Part shown: piece after piece, positions 25,946 to 37,084 of the stretch
Position numbering within the stretch: the stretch's first letter is position 1
Layout of the letters: each line of letters opens with the position of its first letter
NCBI RefSeq assembly: GCF_052857255.1
Contig: NW_027526501.1
Coordinates: 682,001-746,000 of the forward strand
Source of the DNA: Amblyomma americanum
Taxonomy: Eukaryota; Arthropoda; Arachnida; Ixodida; Ixodidae
Reading direction: 5' to 3'
DNA: 64,000 nucleotides
The notes under the pieces: generated by a model
Database searches by the model: none
What the model was told of the DNA's origin: nothing
Seen by the model: the letters and a program-made list of their open reading frames with translations, nothing else
Translations under genes and position numbers: made by a program

Positions 25946-27472
25946 CATACAAAAGCGCAAACACACACGGACAATGTAAGAGACGAGACACACAAAGCAG
26001 CGCTGAACTTACTACAGATTTTTTAAGAGGAAGAAGCACGTCATATATACACACACGAAAAAACAGCGCACATGTGCGATGTCAACAAGACTCCTAGTGC
26101 TAGTAAAAGGCAAAAACCGCTTTAAAAGCATGTGTGTATCTGCAGAACCGCTACCCACTATGTAGCATATTGACTTCTCGAAGCGATAATGTAACAGATG
26201 ATGTACTCACGCACCCATTACTTTTTCTGATAATATGAAACGCCTCAGCTACTTCTCTAGTGCGCTGGTCAGAATGAGCGAACAAGACATCAGTATCGTA
26301 AAAAAATGGCGTACGTTTGCACGTGAAACAATGCTTAGCTAGGTTAGTTTCTTTCCTAAAGAATTAGCGTGCTCCATGAGCTGCACGTTAACGTAGCGGC
26401 CAATTCGACCTATGTAGGTAAGGCCACAGGACTGAGGGATTTGATATGCTACGCCAGTCTTCTCTTCTACGCCATCTATTTTCATGATTTATGTTGCAAG
26501 CATTTCTTCTGCGCCCATCATGCTTTCTTTGAACTGCCGCCCCCACTCTCTAGCTTGTTATGTGCAGGGAACAGAACCTTTGCCCCATGCTTGCTTCCCA
26601 CTCTTTTTAATCCGGTGCGATAGCGTGTGGACATAAGGCATAACCCACTACCTTTCTTCTCCCTTCTTCCGAACTCTTTTCCAGCCCTGAGGTACTTGCA
26701 GACGATTTCAGCTCATGGAGGACTGTCTGCACTTGAAACGAGAACTGAGTCCCAGAAACCAGCTTACCTACATCTGTCTATTTGGGCTAAGAGACAGGAC
26801 ATCATTTTATGATAAGATTTCTTTACTGCCATGCCTAAGCATCCCGTAACGATGCCACTTTTTGCAAGCTTTGAATGAAAGGACCTGTAATTCGAAAGGG
26901 ACTTTTCACTTCTAGGGGAATACTGCCAACAGACATGGTTTGGTTCGAAAGAAAATTTTAATTAAGGAACTGCAGGACTCTTTCTTGAAGGACTTCATGT
27001 GTGAACCTCAGCTCCAACCAATTACATGCAAAACTATGAACATTTGACACAAATTCGGGATTCACGGACCTAGCCAGCACCAGGTAATCATCCACATAAC
27101 AGAAAATGCATATGCGATAAACGGCTAGATCAGTCTCAACTTTCATATCAACCCTGCTTAGATAAATGTTACTGAGAATGGGAGTTACCTTGGCACCTAT
27201 GCACACACCCGATTTTTGCATATAAAGACGACCATCCCACTCAACAAACGTGTTACTCAGGTAGTAAGATAAGAGGTAAAGAAAGAATCCCATTGTGATT
27301 CCACACTCATTTTGGAACACGCATTCATCGCTCTCATCTGTAATACAATGCTGAACATACTGGATTAGTTCAAAGTGTGGAAGAGAATAAAACAAATCAA
27401 CCACATCTACACTAAAACCATCACATAGTGCCCGCCTCTGATTTCAGAGGAAATCCGCTACTGCCTCAGAAT
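25946..27472 (-). mobile_element. Penelope-like retroelement, 3' portion, minus strand
   Basis: Read on the minus strand, the element enters at 27472, directly beside the Tigger insertion, and runs through a reverse-transcriptase palm, a linker, a GIY-YIG endonuclease-like domain and a 3' untranslated tail ending near 25946. The 3' tail contains a TATATA run and a stretch that reappears inverted at 29800-29958. The 5' half, including fingers and any upstream leader, is missing, either by 5' truncation or by rearrangement before Tigger inserted. Penelope-like elements are the only retroelements with a C-terminal GIY-YIG domain, which makes the family assignment firm. Equivalent in copy 2: 48875-50402. 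Confidence 0.88.
26165..27472 (-). pseudogene. Penelope-like reverse transcriptase / GIY-YIG polyprotein, decayed
   Basis: Continuous frame 27404-26958 (148 codons from a GTG) contains the RT palm: FYSLPH, then QKSGVCIGAKVTPILSN, then FCYVDDYLVL with the catalytic YVDD at 27087-27098. The same frame can be followed upstream through a TGA toward 27472. After the stop at 26958 a linker with NYRSFHSKLAK can be read, and in another frame the GIY-YIG domain (GVAYQIPQSCGLTYIGR, about 26405-26455). A C-terminal block like VLFAHSDQRTREVAEAFHI follows at about 26225-26300. In active elements this protein primes reverse transcription at DNA ends or nicks. Frame changes and stops show that it is inactive. 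Copy 1 reads GAKVTP where copy 2 keeps the usual GAKVAP. Confidence 0.88.
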
Positions 27473-27474
27473 TA

Positions 27475-29458
27475 CAGTGGACGCCCAATAAACGAAACTC
27501 GGTTAAATGAAACTTACGGATAAACAAAATTAAGCAGGGTTACTTGGTTGGTTTCGTATATCTGCAGCAGTAAAATTCTTCGGATAATTGGAACACCACT
27601 AACGTGTTACCCTCGGCTAAACGGCACAAAAGATAAAAATTTGGAATCCTCCCGAGCGTATTTGTGCTCGCATATGTCAACCATGAACAAATTCTTCGCA
27701 GCCAACGCTATAGCCGGGACAAGCCAATCCAGTAAGTCGCTTGATAATCTTGTTTTTGTTGTCGTTCTGCGTTAGGCCTACGTGCGACCGGTGTTGTCGG
27801 TGCGTCGATGTGATGGAAAGCGTTAAGAAGCGGCCGCACAAAGCGCTCTTGCTTGAAAAGAAGTTACAAATTCTGCAGGAGCTTGAGCGAAGTTCCCTTT
27901 CAAGAACAGAAGTTGCGAAGAAGTTCGACATCCCGATGTCGACGCTTTCGCAGATCATGAAAAACAAAGACGTCATTCAAGGAGCTGTCAAGTCTGGGAC
28001 CTTCGCTTCCAACCAGATGCGTATGAGGACGACACCGTATGAAGAACTTGAAAAGGTTCTTTTTCTGTGGTTTAAGCGTGCGCGGAGTGCCAGTTTTCCC
28101 ATATGTGGACCAATTTTGGAGCAAAAGGCGCGAGAGATAGCCCTGCAAATGGGGTTGAGAATTCCTGCGTCAGCGACGGATGGCTTAGCAGATTTAAAAA
28201 GCGCCATGGTCTAGTCTTCAAAACCATCTCAGGAGAAAGTAATGCAGTGAATAGAGAAGTCTGCGCTGACTGGCAACGCGGACGGCTGCAGGAGATTTTA
28301 AACAGCTATGAGCCACGAGACGTATTCAACGTCGACGATATGGGCCTCTTCTACAAGGAGCTTCCATCGAAGACTCTCGCCTACAGAGGCGAAGCCTGTA
28401 CAGGTGGGAAGCGCAGCAAAGAGCGCATTACCGTGCTGGTGGGCGCTAATATGGCAGGCGATGAAAAGTTAAAGCTGCTGGTGGTAGGAAAATCGAGACA
28501 CCCACATTGCTTCAAGGGCATTTGAAATCTACCTATGGCCTACACTGCAAATGGGAGAGCGTGGATGACAACAGCAATTTTCGAAAATTGGCTGCGGGAG
28601 GAGGACGCAAGGTTTACGAGACAGGGCAGGAAAGTTGTCTTCATCGTAGATAATTGCCCTGCCCATGGCCAGGTGGGAGGGCTGAAGTCCATCAGCCTTG
28701 AATTCCTCCCTGCCAATGCAACTGCTGTCATCCAACCAATGGACCAAGGAGTCATCCAGAACGTCAAGGTTCACTACCGCCGCCAACTGCTTCACCGCAT
28801 GCTGCTTTGTGCTGACAGTGGAAAGGATTATGTCATTGACTTGCTGTCTGCTATCCACATATTGGCCCGTGCCTGGAAACAAGTTCAGGCAACAACAGTG
28901 CAGAAGTGCTTCCACCATGCAGGCTTCGAAGCACACGATCCAATAGCCCATGAAGAGGCAGGTACTGCTGATGAAGAAGCAGACACTATACTTAATCAAA
29001 TAGTGCCCTCTGCCCCTTTCTCACGACAAGACTATGAGGACATAGATGCAAATGTATGCACCTGTCGCGAGGAAAGCATTGAAGAAATTATTGCAGAAGT
29101 GCAAGCCGAGGACCACTCTTCCTCCAGTGATGAGTGCGAGGACCCTGTGCCCAGTGCGGTGCCAGACAGCGCAGCTAGGAATGCAGTTGCACTTTTGCTA
29201 CAGTACTTTGAACGTGAAGGGAGCGCAGAATTTTCGCAAAGCCTTTCAAATATGCGCAGTTACTTTGTTAAAAAGCAACTGAAGAATGTAAAACAGGCCA
29301 CAACTGATTCCTTTTTTTCTTCACGCCCAGGTCAGTAAGGGCTGGTGCAGTGTAAATAAATATTTCTACATGAAATATGTGTGCTTTGCTTAAATGAAAC
29401 TTCTGATAAATGGAACACTTTGAATCCCCTTCAAGTTCCGTTTAAGAGGAGTCCACTG
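27475..29458 (+). mobile_element. Tigger (pogo/Tc1-mariner) DNA transposon, 1,984 bp
   Basis: The element is bounded by inverted ends CAGTGGAC (27475) and GTCCACTG (29458) and flanked by TA on both sides (27473-27474 and 29459-29460), the target duplication of the Tc1/mariner superfamily. The terminal repeats extend further imperfectly, with TTAAATGAAACTT near both ends. It encodes one decayed transposase on the plus strand. It inserted into Penelope-like sequence, separating the minus-strand element (left) from the plus-strand fragment (right). The identical insertion in the second block is 50405-52388, also 1,984 bp, with about nine substitutions by eye. Confidence 0.95.
27813..29338 (+). 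pseudogene. Tigger transposase pseudogene (one frameshift, one stop)
   Basis: The ATG at 27813 opens a CENP-B/pogo-type helix-turn-helix N-terminus (MESVKKRPHKALLLEKK, then SRTEVAKKFDIPMSTLSQI). The frame breaks near the GGGG run at about 28150; the second DNA-binding helix continues in another frame (SDGWLSRFKKRHGLVFK). The DDE/D catalytic domain follows: first Asp in VFNVDDMGLFYKELPSK, second in VFIVDNCPAHG, third in IQPMDQGVIQNVK. A TGA at 28523-28525 interrupts the domain in frame. The last frame runs 28535-29338 and ends in an acidic tail. Combined length is close to the usual ~500 residues. Copy 1 has NVDD where copy 2 and most relatives have NVDE. Both lesions are shared by the two copies, so the gene was dead before the duplication. 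Confidence 0.93.
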
Positions 29459-29460
29459 TA

Positions 29461-29958
29461 GATACGAGAAACGGATCCTTTACGCGAAGTGACGACAAAT
29501 GTTTGCGAAGATAGATAGACACAAACAACTGCCAAGAATTGGCTCAGATACGCTTGCCCGGAAACGAACTTTAAGCTTGTGCATCTTAGCACTAAAGAAA
29601 ATTTCTAGCACCGATACTGATGTCTTGTTCGCTCATTCTGACCAGCCCACTAGAGAAGTAGCTGAGGCGTTTCATATTATCAGAAAAAGTAATGGGTGCG
29701 TGAGTACATCATCTGTTATCGCTTCGAGAAGTCAATATGCTACATAGTGGGTAGCGGTTCTGCAGATACACACATGCTTTTAAAGCGGTTTTTGCCTTTT
29801 ACTAGCACTAGGAGTCTTGTTGACATCGCACATGTGCGCTGTTTTTCCGTGTATATATATATATATATGACGTGCTTCTTCCTAATAAAAAAAATCAGTT
29901 GTAAGATCAGTGCTGATTTGTGTGTCTCGTCTCTTGGTCCGTGTGTGTTGGCACTTTT
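29461..29958 (+). mobile_element. Penelope-like fragment, plus strand, inverted to the main copy
   Basis: The fragment carries the C-terminal coding block (VLFAHSDQPTREVAEAFHI near 29618-29676) and the 3' tail of the same Penelope-like family, including the TATATA run near 29853 and the terminal GTGTGTGTTGGCACTTTT. It is the inverse of 25946-26310 with moderate divergence (STDTDVLFAHSDQ in the fragment). Penelope-like elements often leave partial flanking copies, sometimes inverted, so the two pieces may stem from one insertion. Equivalent in copy 2: 52391-52891. Confidence 0.8.
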
Positions 29959-29974
29959 GAACCACCACTATGCA

Positions 29975-30085
29975 ATTAAATAATAAATTATTTAGTGGTC
30001 GTACATGTATAGAATGTCTAACGCATGGTTTGAAAGAAAAAAACGCACAAGCAAAAATTTGGTACCTATAGTCCTTTATATTTGG
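29975..30085 (-). repeat. Repeat family A fragment (A3), inverted
   Basis: Inverse match to the outer part of A1 (25490-25640): shared pieces are ATAAATTATTTAG, ACATGTAT, TCTAACGCAT and CTATA-TCCTTTA. The inner ~300 bp present in A1 and A2 is absent here. The inverted arrangement of Penelope tail plus family A therefore continues beyond the Penelope sequence. Counterpart at 52908-53018. Confidence 0.5.
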
Positions 30086-31075
30086 ATGGCTACTCAGTAA
30101 TTGATAACGGATGTGCTGAAAACCACACCAGGCAGATTGAAAGTAGCTTTTTTCTGCAATTAGATGATGTGTTCACAAAGTGTCTATAACCTTCAGAAGA
30201 TTCACATGTACTCACCAAAAATTGCGCTGTACAGCCGTAGGTTCTTAAATGCTTCTTTTTCGCCCCGCCTCTTCAATGTGTACATAAGGGCCACAGGAGT
30301 CTTCACTAGTCTTCATAATAAGTTTTGTAGCCTCATCAGCTGGCTCACTCCCAATGAGTGCTAGCTTTTTGATCTGAAATAGAATATACAGATTATACAA
30401 AGTGAACTATGCCATGAAAACCATACATTGAACCATTCATAAGACTCCCTCTTCGAGGAACCATGTGAAAGTCAACAAAAAATCAGAAGGATGTAGAACA
30501 GGATAATACAGAGGACTCAGAGACCTATGATCACAGTGGTGTGACTCAGCTTAATGATAAAAGAATTCTCTGTTGTCTTCTAAATGCCCATCTTTGCATC
30601 ATCATATTAACTTCCTTTTATGCACGACTCAATGGCATACACTTCCCAAACAATAAGACAAGAGGGAAAAAGTGAAGCCATTACTTTAAGGCCACCTTGA
30701 ACCATGGCAAAATTGTAGTCTGGAGCTAAATGAGTGATGTAAGAACATAACCGTCAGCAGCCACTATGAACAGCAAGGCTAACGCTTGTGCTAATTTCTT
30801 GTAGTAGGCTAGATATTATATACAGCAAATTCTCTTTCAAATACACTGGTACAAAATGAAGCTTTCAGGTCTACAAATCCAAATGCAACATGAGGCAATT
30901 TCGAGGTCCCAACTTAATCTGAAGTGGACTCACCATATGTAGAGGGCTCAAATTAACCTACAGCTGAACAAAACACTATGCATCAAAATTATATTGAAAG
31001 GAATCAATACGTTGCCAGTAGTTCATAGGCACAATTGAAAGAAATGCCATATACCCAGTCGAAAAAAAACACCCG
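30086..31075. other. AT-rich stretch, nothing recognised
   Basis: No open frame of note, RNA gene, or repeat could be identified. Short frames such as 30164-30364 plus have no recognisable motif. The counterpart in copy 2 is about 53019-54008. Confidence 0.5.
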
Positions 31076-31325
31076 CCAGTTTCTGGTGTTTACACCAAAC
31101 TTGCTTTTTTAGACACGGGTTCTGGTGTGACCGTGTCTGGTGTTCCGACCAGACCAGGATTTTCAGACACGGGTCCTGATGTGGCGTAGTGTGGTGTGCT
31201 TTAGTGTGTTCTGGTCTGGTTTTCTGTGCTGTGACCCGGTTGTCTAATACCGGCTCTGGTGTGGTTTCGTTTGGTGTTTCCTGGTGTGGTCGATGTACCA
31301 TCCGATTTGGTGTGGTTGGTATACC
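31076..31325. repeat. Degenerate TG-rich minisatellite
   Basis: A 250-bp stretch made of irregular repeats of CTGGTGTGG-like units; AGACACGGGT-CTG-TGTG occurs twice (near 31112 and 31156). It also contains short inverted pieces such as CCGACCAGACCAG against CTGGTCTGG. Minus-strand open frames through it are by-products of the repeat. Equivalent at 54009-54257. Confidence 0.65.
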
Positions 31326-32065
31326 GTAGAATGTCTTGATTGAGATGCTGTGAGTTTGGACATACTATCGTGAGAAAAATTAAGAGATCCCAGCGAATGC
31401 ATGCCAAATGGTGTAAAACAGCAAGCACTCCTGATGTCGAGTCAGGTGCACTAACATCCATCAATCTCGCTGCGCCGGCCTTGATGGCACGAGCATTTCA
31501 TCAGATGGCACCTGCACGCAGTTAGGCATAGTATGGCACACACTCGCAGCGTCATAATTTTCCACATGATTGTACACTGGAGCATGCACATAACCACATC
31601 ATTTCTGTTCTTGCCGAAGAGCAAGCACGTATCGTTAAGAAAGAAAAAATGCTCACATTTGCACAAAAGCGTCCTTAGCTTCATTGGTAGACAAAATTGG
31701 CAGTATAGTCAAGATGGAGGCCCCAAGCTATATAGCGTGCGTCTTTTCTGGCAAAGTCGAATAGGTTGAATTTCCCTGATAGCAGCTTGACTCCAGCTGT
31801 GTAGCAACAATGCCTGAAGAACAACAGAACAAAATCACGAATTTGTGTGAAATACACAATAATAATCACGGTGCAAAGACAACCAGCAAATACTGCTATT
31901 AAATTTAGCTCAGTGGTGCAATTATACAGTACACATTCAATACGACTCGCAATGCCTCTACAGTAAATCAACTGACTTCTGCTTTATAGTAAATCAATGC
32001 TACTCACATAAAGCAGCCCACTTGCATTAATTTGCTTGAAATCAGTATCTGGATGAGCAAGTATT
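31326..32065. other. Unassigned stretch
   Basis: No gene or repeat family recognised. Overlapping short frames on both strands (31340-31525 plus, 31451-31684 minus, 31533-31769 plus, 31681-31971 minus) shadow each other and carry no known motif. The copy 2 counterpart is about 54258-54997. Confidence 0.45.
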
Positions 32066-32187
32066 TCACACTTTCATTCACACAGTACAACGATGAACAT
32101 GGACAAGAGGGAAGACACCGAAAAACACTTTGAGGTCCCTCCTCCCTTGCCCCTGTTCATCATCATGCTGTGTGAATGAAAGTGTGA
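32066..32187. repeat. Fold-back hairpin 1 (122 bp)
   Basis: Perfect 20-bp arms TCACACTTTCATTCACACAG (32066) and its inverse ending at 32187. The match continues imperfectly inward for another ~30 bp, around GATGAACA-GG-CAAG. Small non-autonomous fold-back element or transcript hairpin. Same structure at 54998-55119. Confidence 0.8.
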
Positions 32188-33242
32188 ATTATTGCGTTGT
32201 GTTTTTCTTTTGTATTCATAGCTAACTGCATATATTTACAATACAGTTGGGTACGCCTGCATCATAATCTGAATTCGTCACATTTTGGCATTGCAGCTGA
32301 TATTGAGCATGACAGTCCTTCCAACACAGTCAGGCTTTCTGAGACAATCAACAGCACTCTAGCATCTTCGGTAATTTGATTCATTACCAGGCTCAGAGAT
32401 ACTAATACTTGGTAGCCTAGAGAAATAAATTGATATGGAAATTCTACTGCTGCAGAAAACAAAAATAAAAGAAATTAAGGAATTACAGCAATGATTACAA
32501 GATGCCCATAAAGATGGGCACAAAAAGGAGACAAGATGTAGTTCGACTAAAAAAAATATCTGATGCGAGTATATTTCAGGGTGACAAAATCCATGTATTG
32601 AGACTTTATGCGCACAGGGTGCAGAACTGTAAAGCACTGCATGACTGGCTGCATCTATTTAGAAGACCATTCCTCTTAATTTCTTCCAAAAAAGTGGCAG
32701 CAAATCATAAAAAGCCGACTGCGCAAATTTATTTTCAGCTGAATGCCACATACAAAATGACAAGGGTGGAATGTTAATGATTCGAAAGGAAATCTTAAAC
32801 AAGATGCGATGAACTCTGGCACTGGTAAAACCCCAACAGAAGCGCAAAAAAAAGCTGCCAGATTATTTTTCCTGCTGAATGTATTAAAACCAAAGCTGCC
32901 TGAGCGCACGAGTTTTGTTTAGGTATAGCTTGCTATGCACATCCTGAGCCTCTGGTGCAGTTGACTGCAGAGTACCTGCAGACACTTGCACACATACAAA
33001 ACCCACACTAGATTCTGCGTACTGTGCATTGCCCACTATAGTGCCTAGCACGCCCTGTCTTCCAGTGAGATGCACTTCTTTTGGTGCATCCAAGCATTAA
33101 GGCTCCAGTTATAAAAAATGTCTGAGTTGATAATGAGTTAAGTGAATAAGCTTAACAAGTTGACTGGTTCTAAGCAGGCAGATCACTTGCAAGATCCGCT
33201 TCTCACAGCAAGGCAGAAAACAATAATGGCTTCAGGACACTG
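32188..33242. other. Unassigned stretch
   Basis: AT-rich sequence with only short frames (for example 32359-32637 minus, 32502-32777 plus, 32884-33093 minus). None shows a domain, and the frames on opposite strands overlap. Nothing else recognised. The copy 2 counterpart is about 55120-56172. Confidence 0.45.
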
Positions 33243-33325
33243 TAGTGCAGGGCTCCAAATTAGTTTAGACCAAGTGGGGTTCGTTAGGCTTCGCTGACAT
33301 TGTATGGCAGACCGGCACCTTTTCC
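33243..33325 (-). mobile_element. Degenerate SINE fragment
   Basis: AGGGCTCCAAATTA, AGACCAAGTGGGGTTC and CGCTGACATTGTATGGCAGA follow the order of the body of the full SINE at 35039-35273 (GGGCTCCAGAAG, GACCACCTGGGGTTC, CTCTGACACCGCACAG). The tRNA-like head is missing. It is older and more diverged than the full copy. Counterpart at 56173-56255. Confidence 0.55.
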
Positions 33326-34341
33326 AAAGTAGCAATGTTTACTGCCACACATATACGTAACTCACTAGTCGCATGATTCCTCCGAACATGTATGCAACAA
33401 AATATTGCAACCGCTTCGAGCAATCTCTACAGGCCCCGCTGGGCCGTCCCTGCTAAGTGTGAAAAAAAGTGGCTAAGATATGCTTTGTCATATTCAATGC
33501 TACAAACTATTTTTACAAAGCATGCAGCAAAGCTAGCAAAAGAGTGCTCAAGCACACCTATGCTCGAGTAAAAAGTAGCCAAAATCTTTTTACATGTAAA
33601 ATGAAGTAGCTGAAGTTAGAACATGACTTGTAAAACTGTATGCATAACAGCTAGACAAGAGAGCAGAGAAGGTAAGGGCAAACAGGGGTTCATTATGGGC
33701 TATATGATGGACTCTAACAGTCACTTCCATCATGGCATCTGACAGTTAAACAATAGGCCAGCTAGCATTCAATTCAAGCTTATTTTCATGCAAAATGCTT
33801 TCAGTGATGGCTACAAGTTATAACATACAAACTTTCGTTGTTAAGTAGAGGCAACCAGAGGATTCATGATGGCAAATGTGGCGGCACCCACGTATGCCTA
33901 TACTGAATCAGCATCACTTAGGCCTCAGTAGCTAAAATCCAAGCTTCAGGGCAAATGACTGCTAAGTACCGTTCATCTTCTGTTTCCATGGCATGAGAAG
34001 TACATATTCACTAAAAGTTGTTCATTATGAGTAATTTCACTGATTATGCACTGCCGCACTGAACATAGAGCCTAGGCTTTTAAGCTGCTTTTATCCTCAC
34101 ACGAGCTAACTGAACCCATCAATTAACCTCCTGTAAATAAACTTTCACATGAAGACATCTACAATTATTTGATCACGTCTTGCATGTCTGGCATTATCCT
34201 TTGTTTGGCGCTTTCATATTATAAACCACTAACAAACCTGAGTCGTAATTCTCACATACACTGATGGAGTGAGTATATGCCCCTGAGATAAATCCAGCTA
34301 CAGCTAGCAATTACCTCTCAGTGCATCCATTTTTCACACTA
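33326..34341. other. Unassigned AT-rich stretch
   Basis: No open frame above 60 codons and no recognised repeat family. The copy 2 counterpart is about 56256-57271. Confidence 0.5.
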
Positions 34342-34405
34342 CAGCGCACAAAAATACACGAAGAGGATAGACACCACGGACACCGGACATAATTTTTGTG
34401 CGCTG
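34342..34405. repeat. Fold-back hairpin 2 (64 bp)
   Basis: Perfect 14-bp arms CAGCGCACAAAAAT (34342) and its inverse ending at 34405, around a 36-bp loop. In copy 2 (57272-57339) the loop has a 4-bp insertion that repeats the neighbouring CGAA. The arm motif CAGCGC also occurs in hairpin 3. Confidence 0.75.
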
Positions 34406-34437
34406 GAATGAAGTCTCATAATTCTTCCCAGAACCGA

Positions 34438-34644
34438 CTACCCCAGCCCTCTATTCTGAGCCTTGTGGAGAACCTTTTCCTTGCCTTCCGCTGTCACCTC
34501 CTGAGCACTTGCCACTGGAACTGGATAGTACAACTGCTTCTGTTGACCAGATGGGAATGGCAGTTCTCTTGTGAAATACTGCATCCATTGGGATTCCCTT
34601 CACGGTGTCATACATTGCCTTCTCTACCTTGAATTCAGATGCAC
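34438..34644 (-). CDS. Candidate exon with two overlapping conserved frames
   Basis: On the minus strand a good 3' splice site (TTTTTCCTTTAG) ends at 34645. From 34644 one frame stays open to 34451 (GASEFKVEKAMYDTVKGIP at its start). A second frame opens at an ATG at 34584 and runs 48 codons to a stop at 34438 (MQYFTRELPFPSGQQKQLYY at its start, then PVPVASAQEVTAEGKEK). The second frame has a composition more like a globular protein, and joining the two would need one frameshift near 34584, so this may be a decayed exon or retrocopy fragment. Both frames survive in copy 2 (57372-57578) with one amino-acid change each. Product unknown. Confidence 0.2.
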
Positions 34645-35027
34645 CTAAAGGAAAAAGAACACGCATATAAAAATTCTTAGCCATACTTGCAGCCAGGAAT
34701 ATGATAATAATTGTATTTGTATGCTTCACAGCAACAACAGCAGTATGCTTTAACGCCTGTTGAAACAAGAAAGTAGAAACCATTTCGTTTATTACCAACA
34801 CAAGACTTGCACCTTGATGTTGATGGTGTCATGCAATAGTGGTGAGTTCTGATAGGAGTGTGAAGTACAAAAGGCAACTGCTTGCTTCGAATTTTAGAAC
34901 ATGCAACTTTAACTGCACAATTATTGAAAAGGAATTGACTTCATCCTTGAAAATCGCAGATTAGTATGTGTGGTAGCAAATACTGAAAATAAAAATAGTA
35001 GGAGCACTGCCAGTGTTTAAATCAACA

Positions 35028-35038
35028 CGCAGTGACTG
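35028..35038. repeat. SINE target-site duplication, left
   Basis: CGCAGTGACTG, repeated exactly at 35274-35284 on the other side of the SINE. An 11-bp exact duplication is the mark of LINE-mediated retrotransposition. In copy 2 the pair is 57962-57972 and 58208-58218. Confidence 0.9.
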
Positions 35039-35273
35039 GTTTGGTTTATATGGGTTTAACGTCCCAAAGCGACTATGGCTATGAGAGACACCGTAATGAA
35101 GGGCTCCAGAAGTATCGACCACCTGGGGTTCTTTAGAGTGCTCTGACACCGCACAGTACACGGGCCTCAAGAATTTCGCCTTCATCGAAATTTGACCGCT
35201 GCGGCCGGGATTGAATTCGCGTCTTTCGGGCCAGCAGCCGAGTGCCATAACCACTCAGCCACCGCGGCGGCTT
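35039..35273 (-). mobile_element. tRNA-derived SINE, full length, minus strand
   Basis: Read on the minus strand the element starts GCCGCCGCGGTGGC and has a polymerase III A box (TGGCTGAGTGGT, 35250-35261) and a decayed B box (GAATTCAATCCCGG, 35205-35218) about 35 nt apart, as in a tRNA promoter. The body contains CCAGGTGGTCG and CCCGTGTACT, and the tail includes GGGACGTTAAACCCATATAA. It is flanked by an 11-bp exact target duplication. The family resembles the Ruka-type SINEs of ixodid ticks; this is the main clue to the organism and rests on memory of the family. Same insertion in copy 2 at 57973-58207. Confidence 0.9.
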
Positions 35274-35284
35274 CGCAGTGACTG

Positions 35285-37084
35285 CTAAGAGCAATTTTCT
35301 AATTGCAGTTCTTGCCCATGCCCTTGTCAAGCAAGGCACTAATGCCGGTTGACCTGCAGTAAAGCTAATGTATCCTCAACATGCTGCCTAGTTAGCAAAG
35401 TTCTTGTTGTCAAAATTGAACGAAACATTACTTATTTTTTCAGCTAGAAGCGCATGAACTATTGAGTCCAAGGCAAACAACTTAGTGCCTTAGAATAGTG
35501 TTCAACTAGGGGCCCACACGCAGACACTTGACTTGCCACTGTTTCCTTATACAAAGTAATACAGAAGTGCATGGCCTGTGCTGTTCATGGTAAGAAATAC
35601 AAAATATAAATAGAAACAAAACTGAAGTGCAAAGAAAAATTAGAGACAAGTTCTGTCATTACACCTTATGTGACACTAGAGAGTACATATTCATAAAGAA
35701 GTAGTAAAATGGTCATTTTGAAATTTTGCACAATCATGAAATTGTCATGAGCACAGTCATTATGCCTTTTCTTCACACAAAAGGTTTCCAGCGGCTCCAG
35801 TGCACTTCAGTTTCTTTTTAGTACAGTGCCTTTAAAAGACAGAAATTGGTCAAGGGCCACAAAATGGTAATAACTGTGTATCACGATTTTCATATCTATG
35901 CTTCATTACTTTTTAACACAACCTCCAATATGACCCACATGATTTGCTGCAGGAGCAGGATTCCAGTGTGCACCACTCACATTCAATGAAGGACCTGGCT
36001 GCCTTTTCCAAGTGTTATACTAATTTTCACAATGAAGGTGCCGTTGAGCGAGTTTGACAGCAAGCAAAAACATGATTTGAACCTAATAGCATAAGGAAAT
36101 TTTAAAGTGGTCCGTAACATTATGCTTGTAACAAGACAACTTCAGGTGTAAATACTCATCAAAGTTGCCATCAGATCTCAGCTTAGGTGTGCTCATAAAG
36201 GGAAGGTGGGGTGCTTAGTTATAATGACCAATTGTCACGGCTGGTACATTGTGCTACCTACTTCAATGATGAAGGATGTGACAAACTATCCTCCAAAATC
36301 TGACATCTGGCATAAAGGCTGAAAAGCAAAAGAAAATGAAGGACCACTAAGACCTGAAATTATTTCCTACTTGAACAGTTATGCACATCATAAAGAAAGC
36401 TGACAAACGGCACGAAGTTATACTGGTATTTTGGTCTCAGATGCTCGCTCATTTGAGCCTCAGTATCCTAACTAAAGCAATAAAAAAGACATGACTGTTG
36501 AAGGCATCATAAGCTCCTGTAAAGCTCATCAGCAGTGAGAAAAACAAATTCTAACCTTCATAATAATATAAAAGCCAACCAATGAGGCCACTCTGTCAGT
36601 CACCAACTAAGAGACAATGTACAAGCTATACACTGTAAATGCACAAACTCTACATGAGAGCAAAGCATGCCCTGCACTTGTGAAACAAATTTGTGTCAAT
36701 GTAAGATTCTTGGCAACAGTAGGCATCACCATTAATGGCATGTGCTAAAAAGGAAGAGGGCACCTTATGATGTTGTACAATTTAGAATTCAGCCTTTCAG
36801 TAAACTATATTTTGTCTAGTACCATGCGCACCGTCAGAGGAGAAGGCAAAAATGAAAGGAAAGCGGCCAGCTGTCATGAGGCCTGCCACAAAAAAAACAC
36901 TGAACTGAAGCGGTGCACAAACAAAAAAGAAGGAATGCACTATGCGATTACAGAACACAAAATAACACAGGAAAACAGGGCCCAACCAATGAATGAAAAG
37001 AGAACAACAAAAAGAAGGTAAGCAGTACTGAACACTGCTGCCTCTGCAAATTGAGAGCAGTGAAATAGAAAACACCTAAAAAAT
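35285..37084. other. Long AT-rich stretch, nothing recognised
   Basis: No open frame with a recognisable product and no repeat family was identified over about 1.8 kb. The frames at 36767-37021 plus and 36797-37075 minus overlap and look like composition effects. The plus frame is broken in copy 2 by a 1-bp change in an A run. The copy 2 counterpart is about 58219-60017. Confidence 0.5.

Noticed and set aside
26369..26812. Two plus-strand frames (84 and 61 codons)
   Set aside because: They are antisense shadows of the Penelope-like GIY-YIG and linker region.
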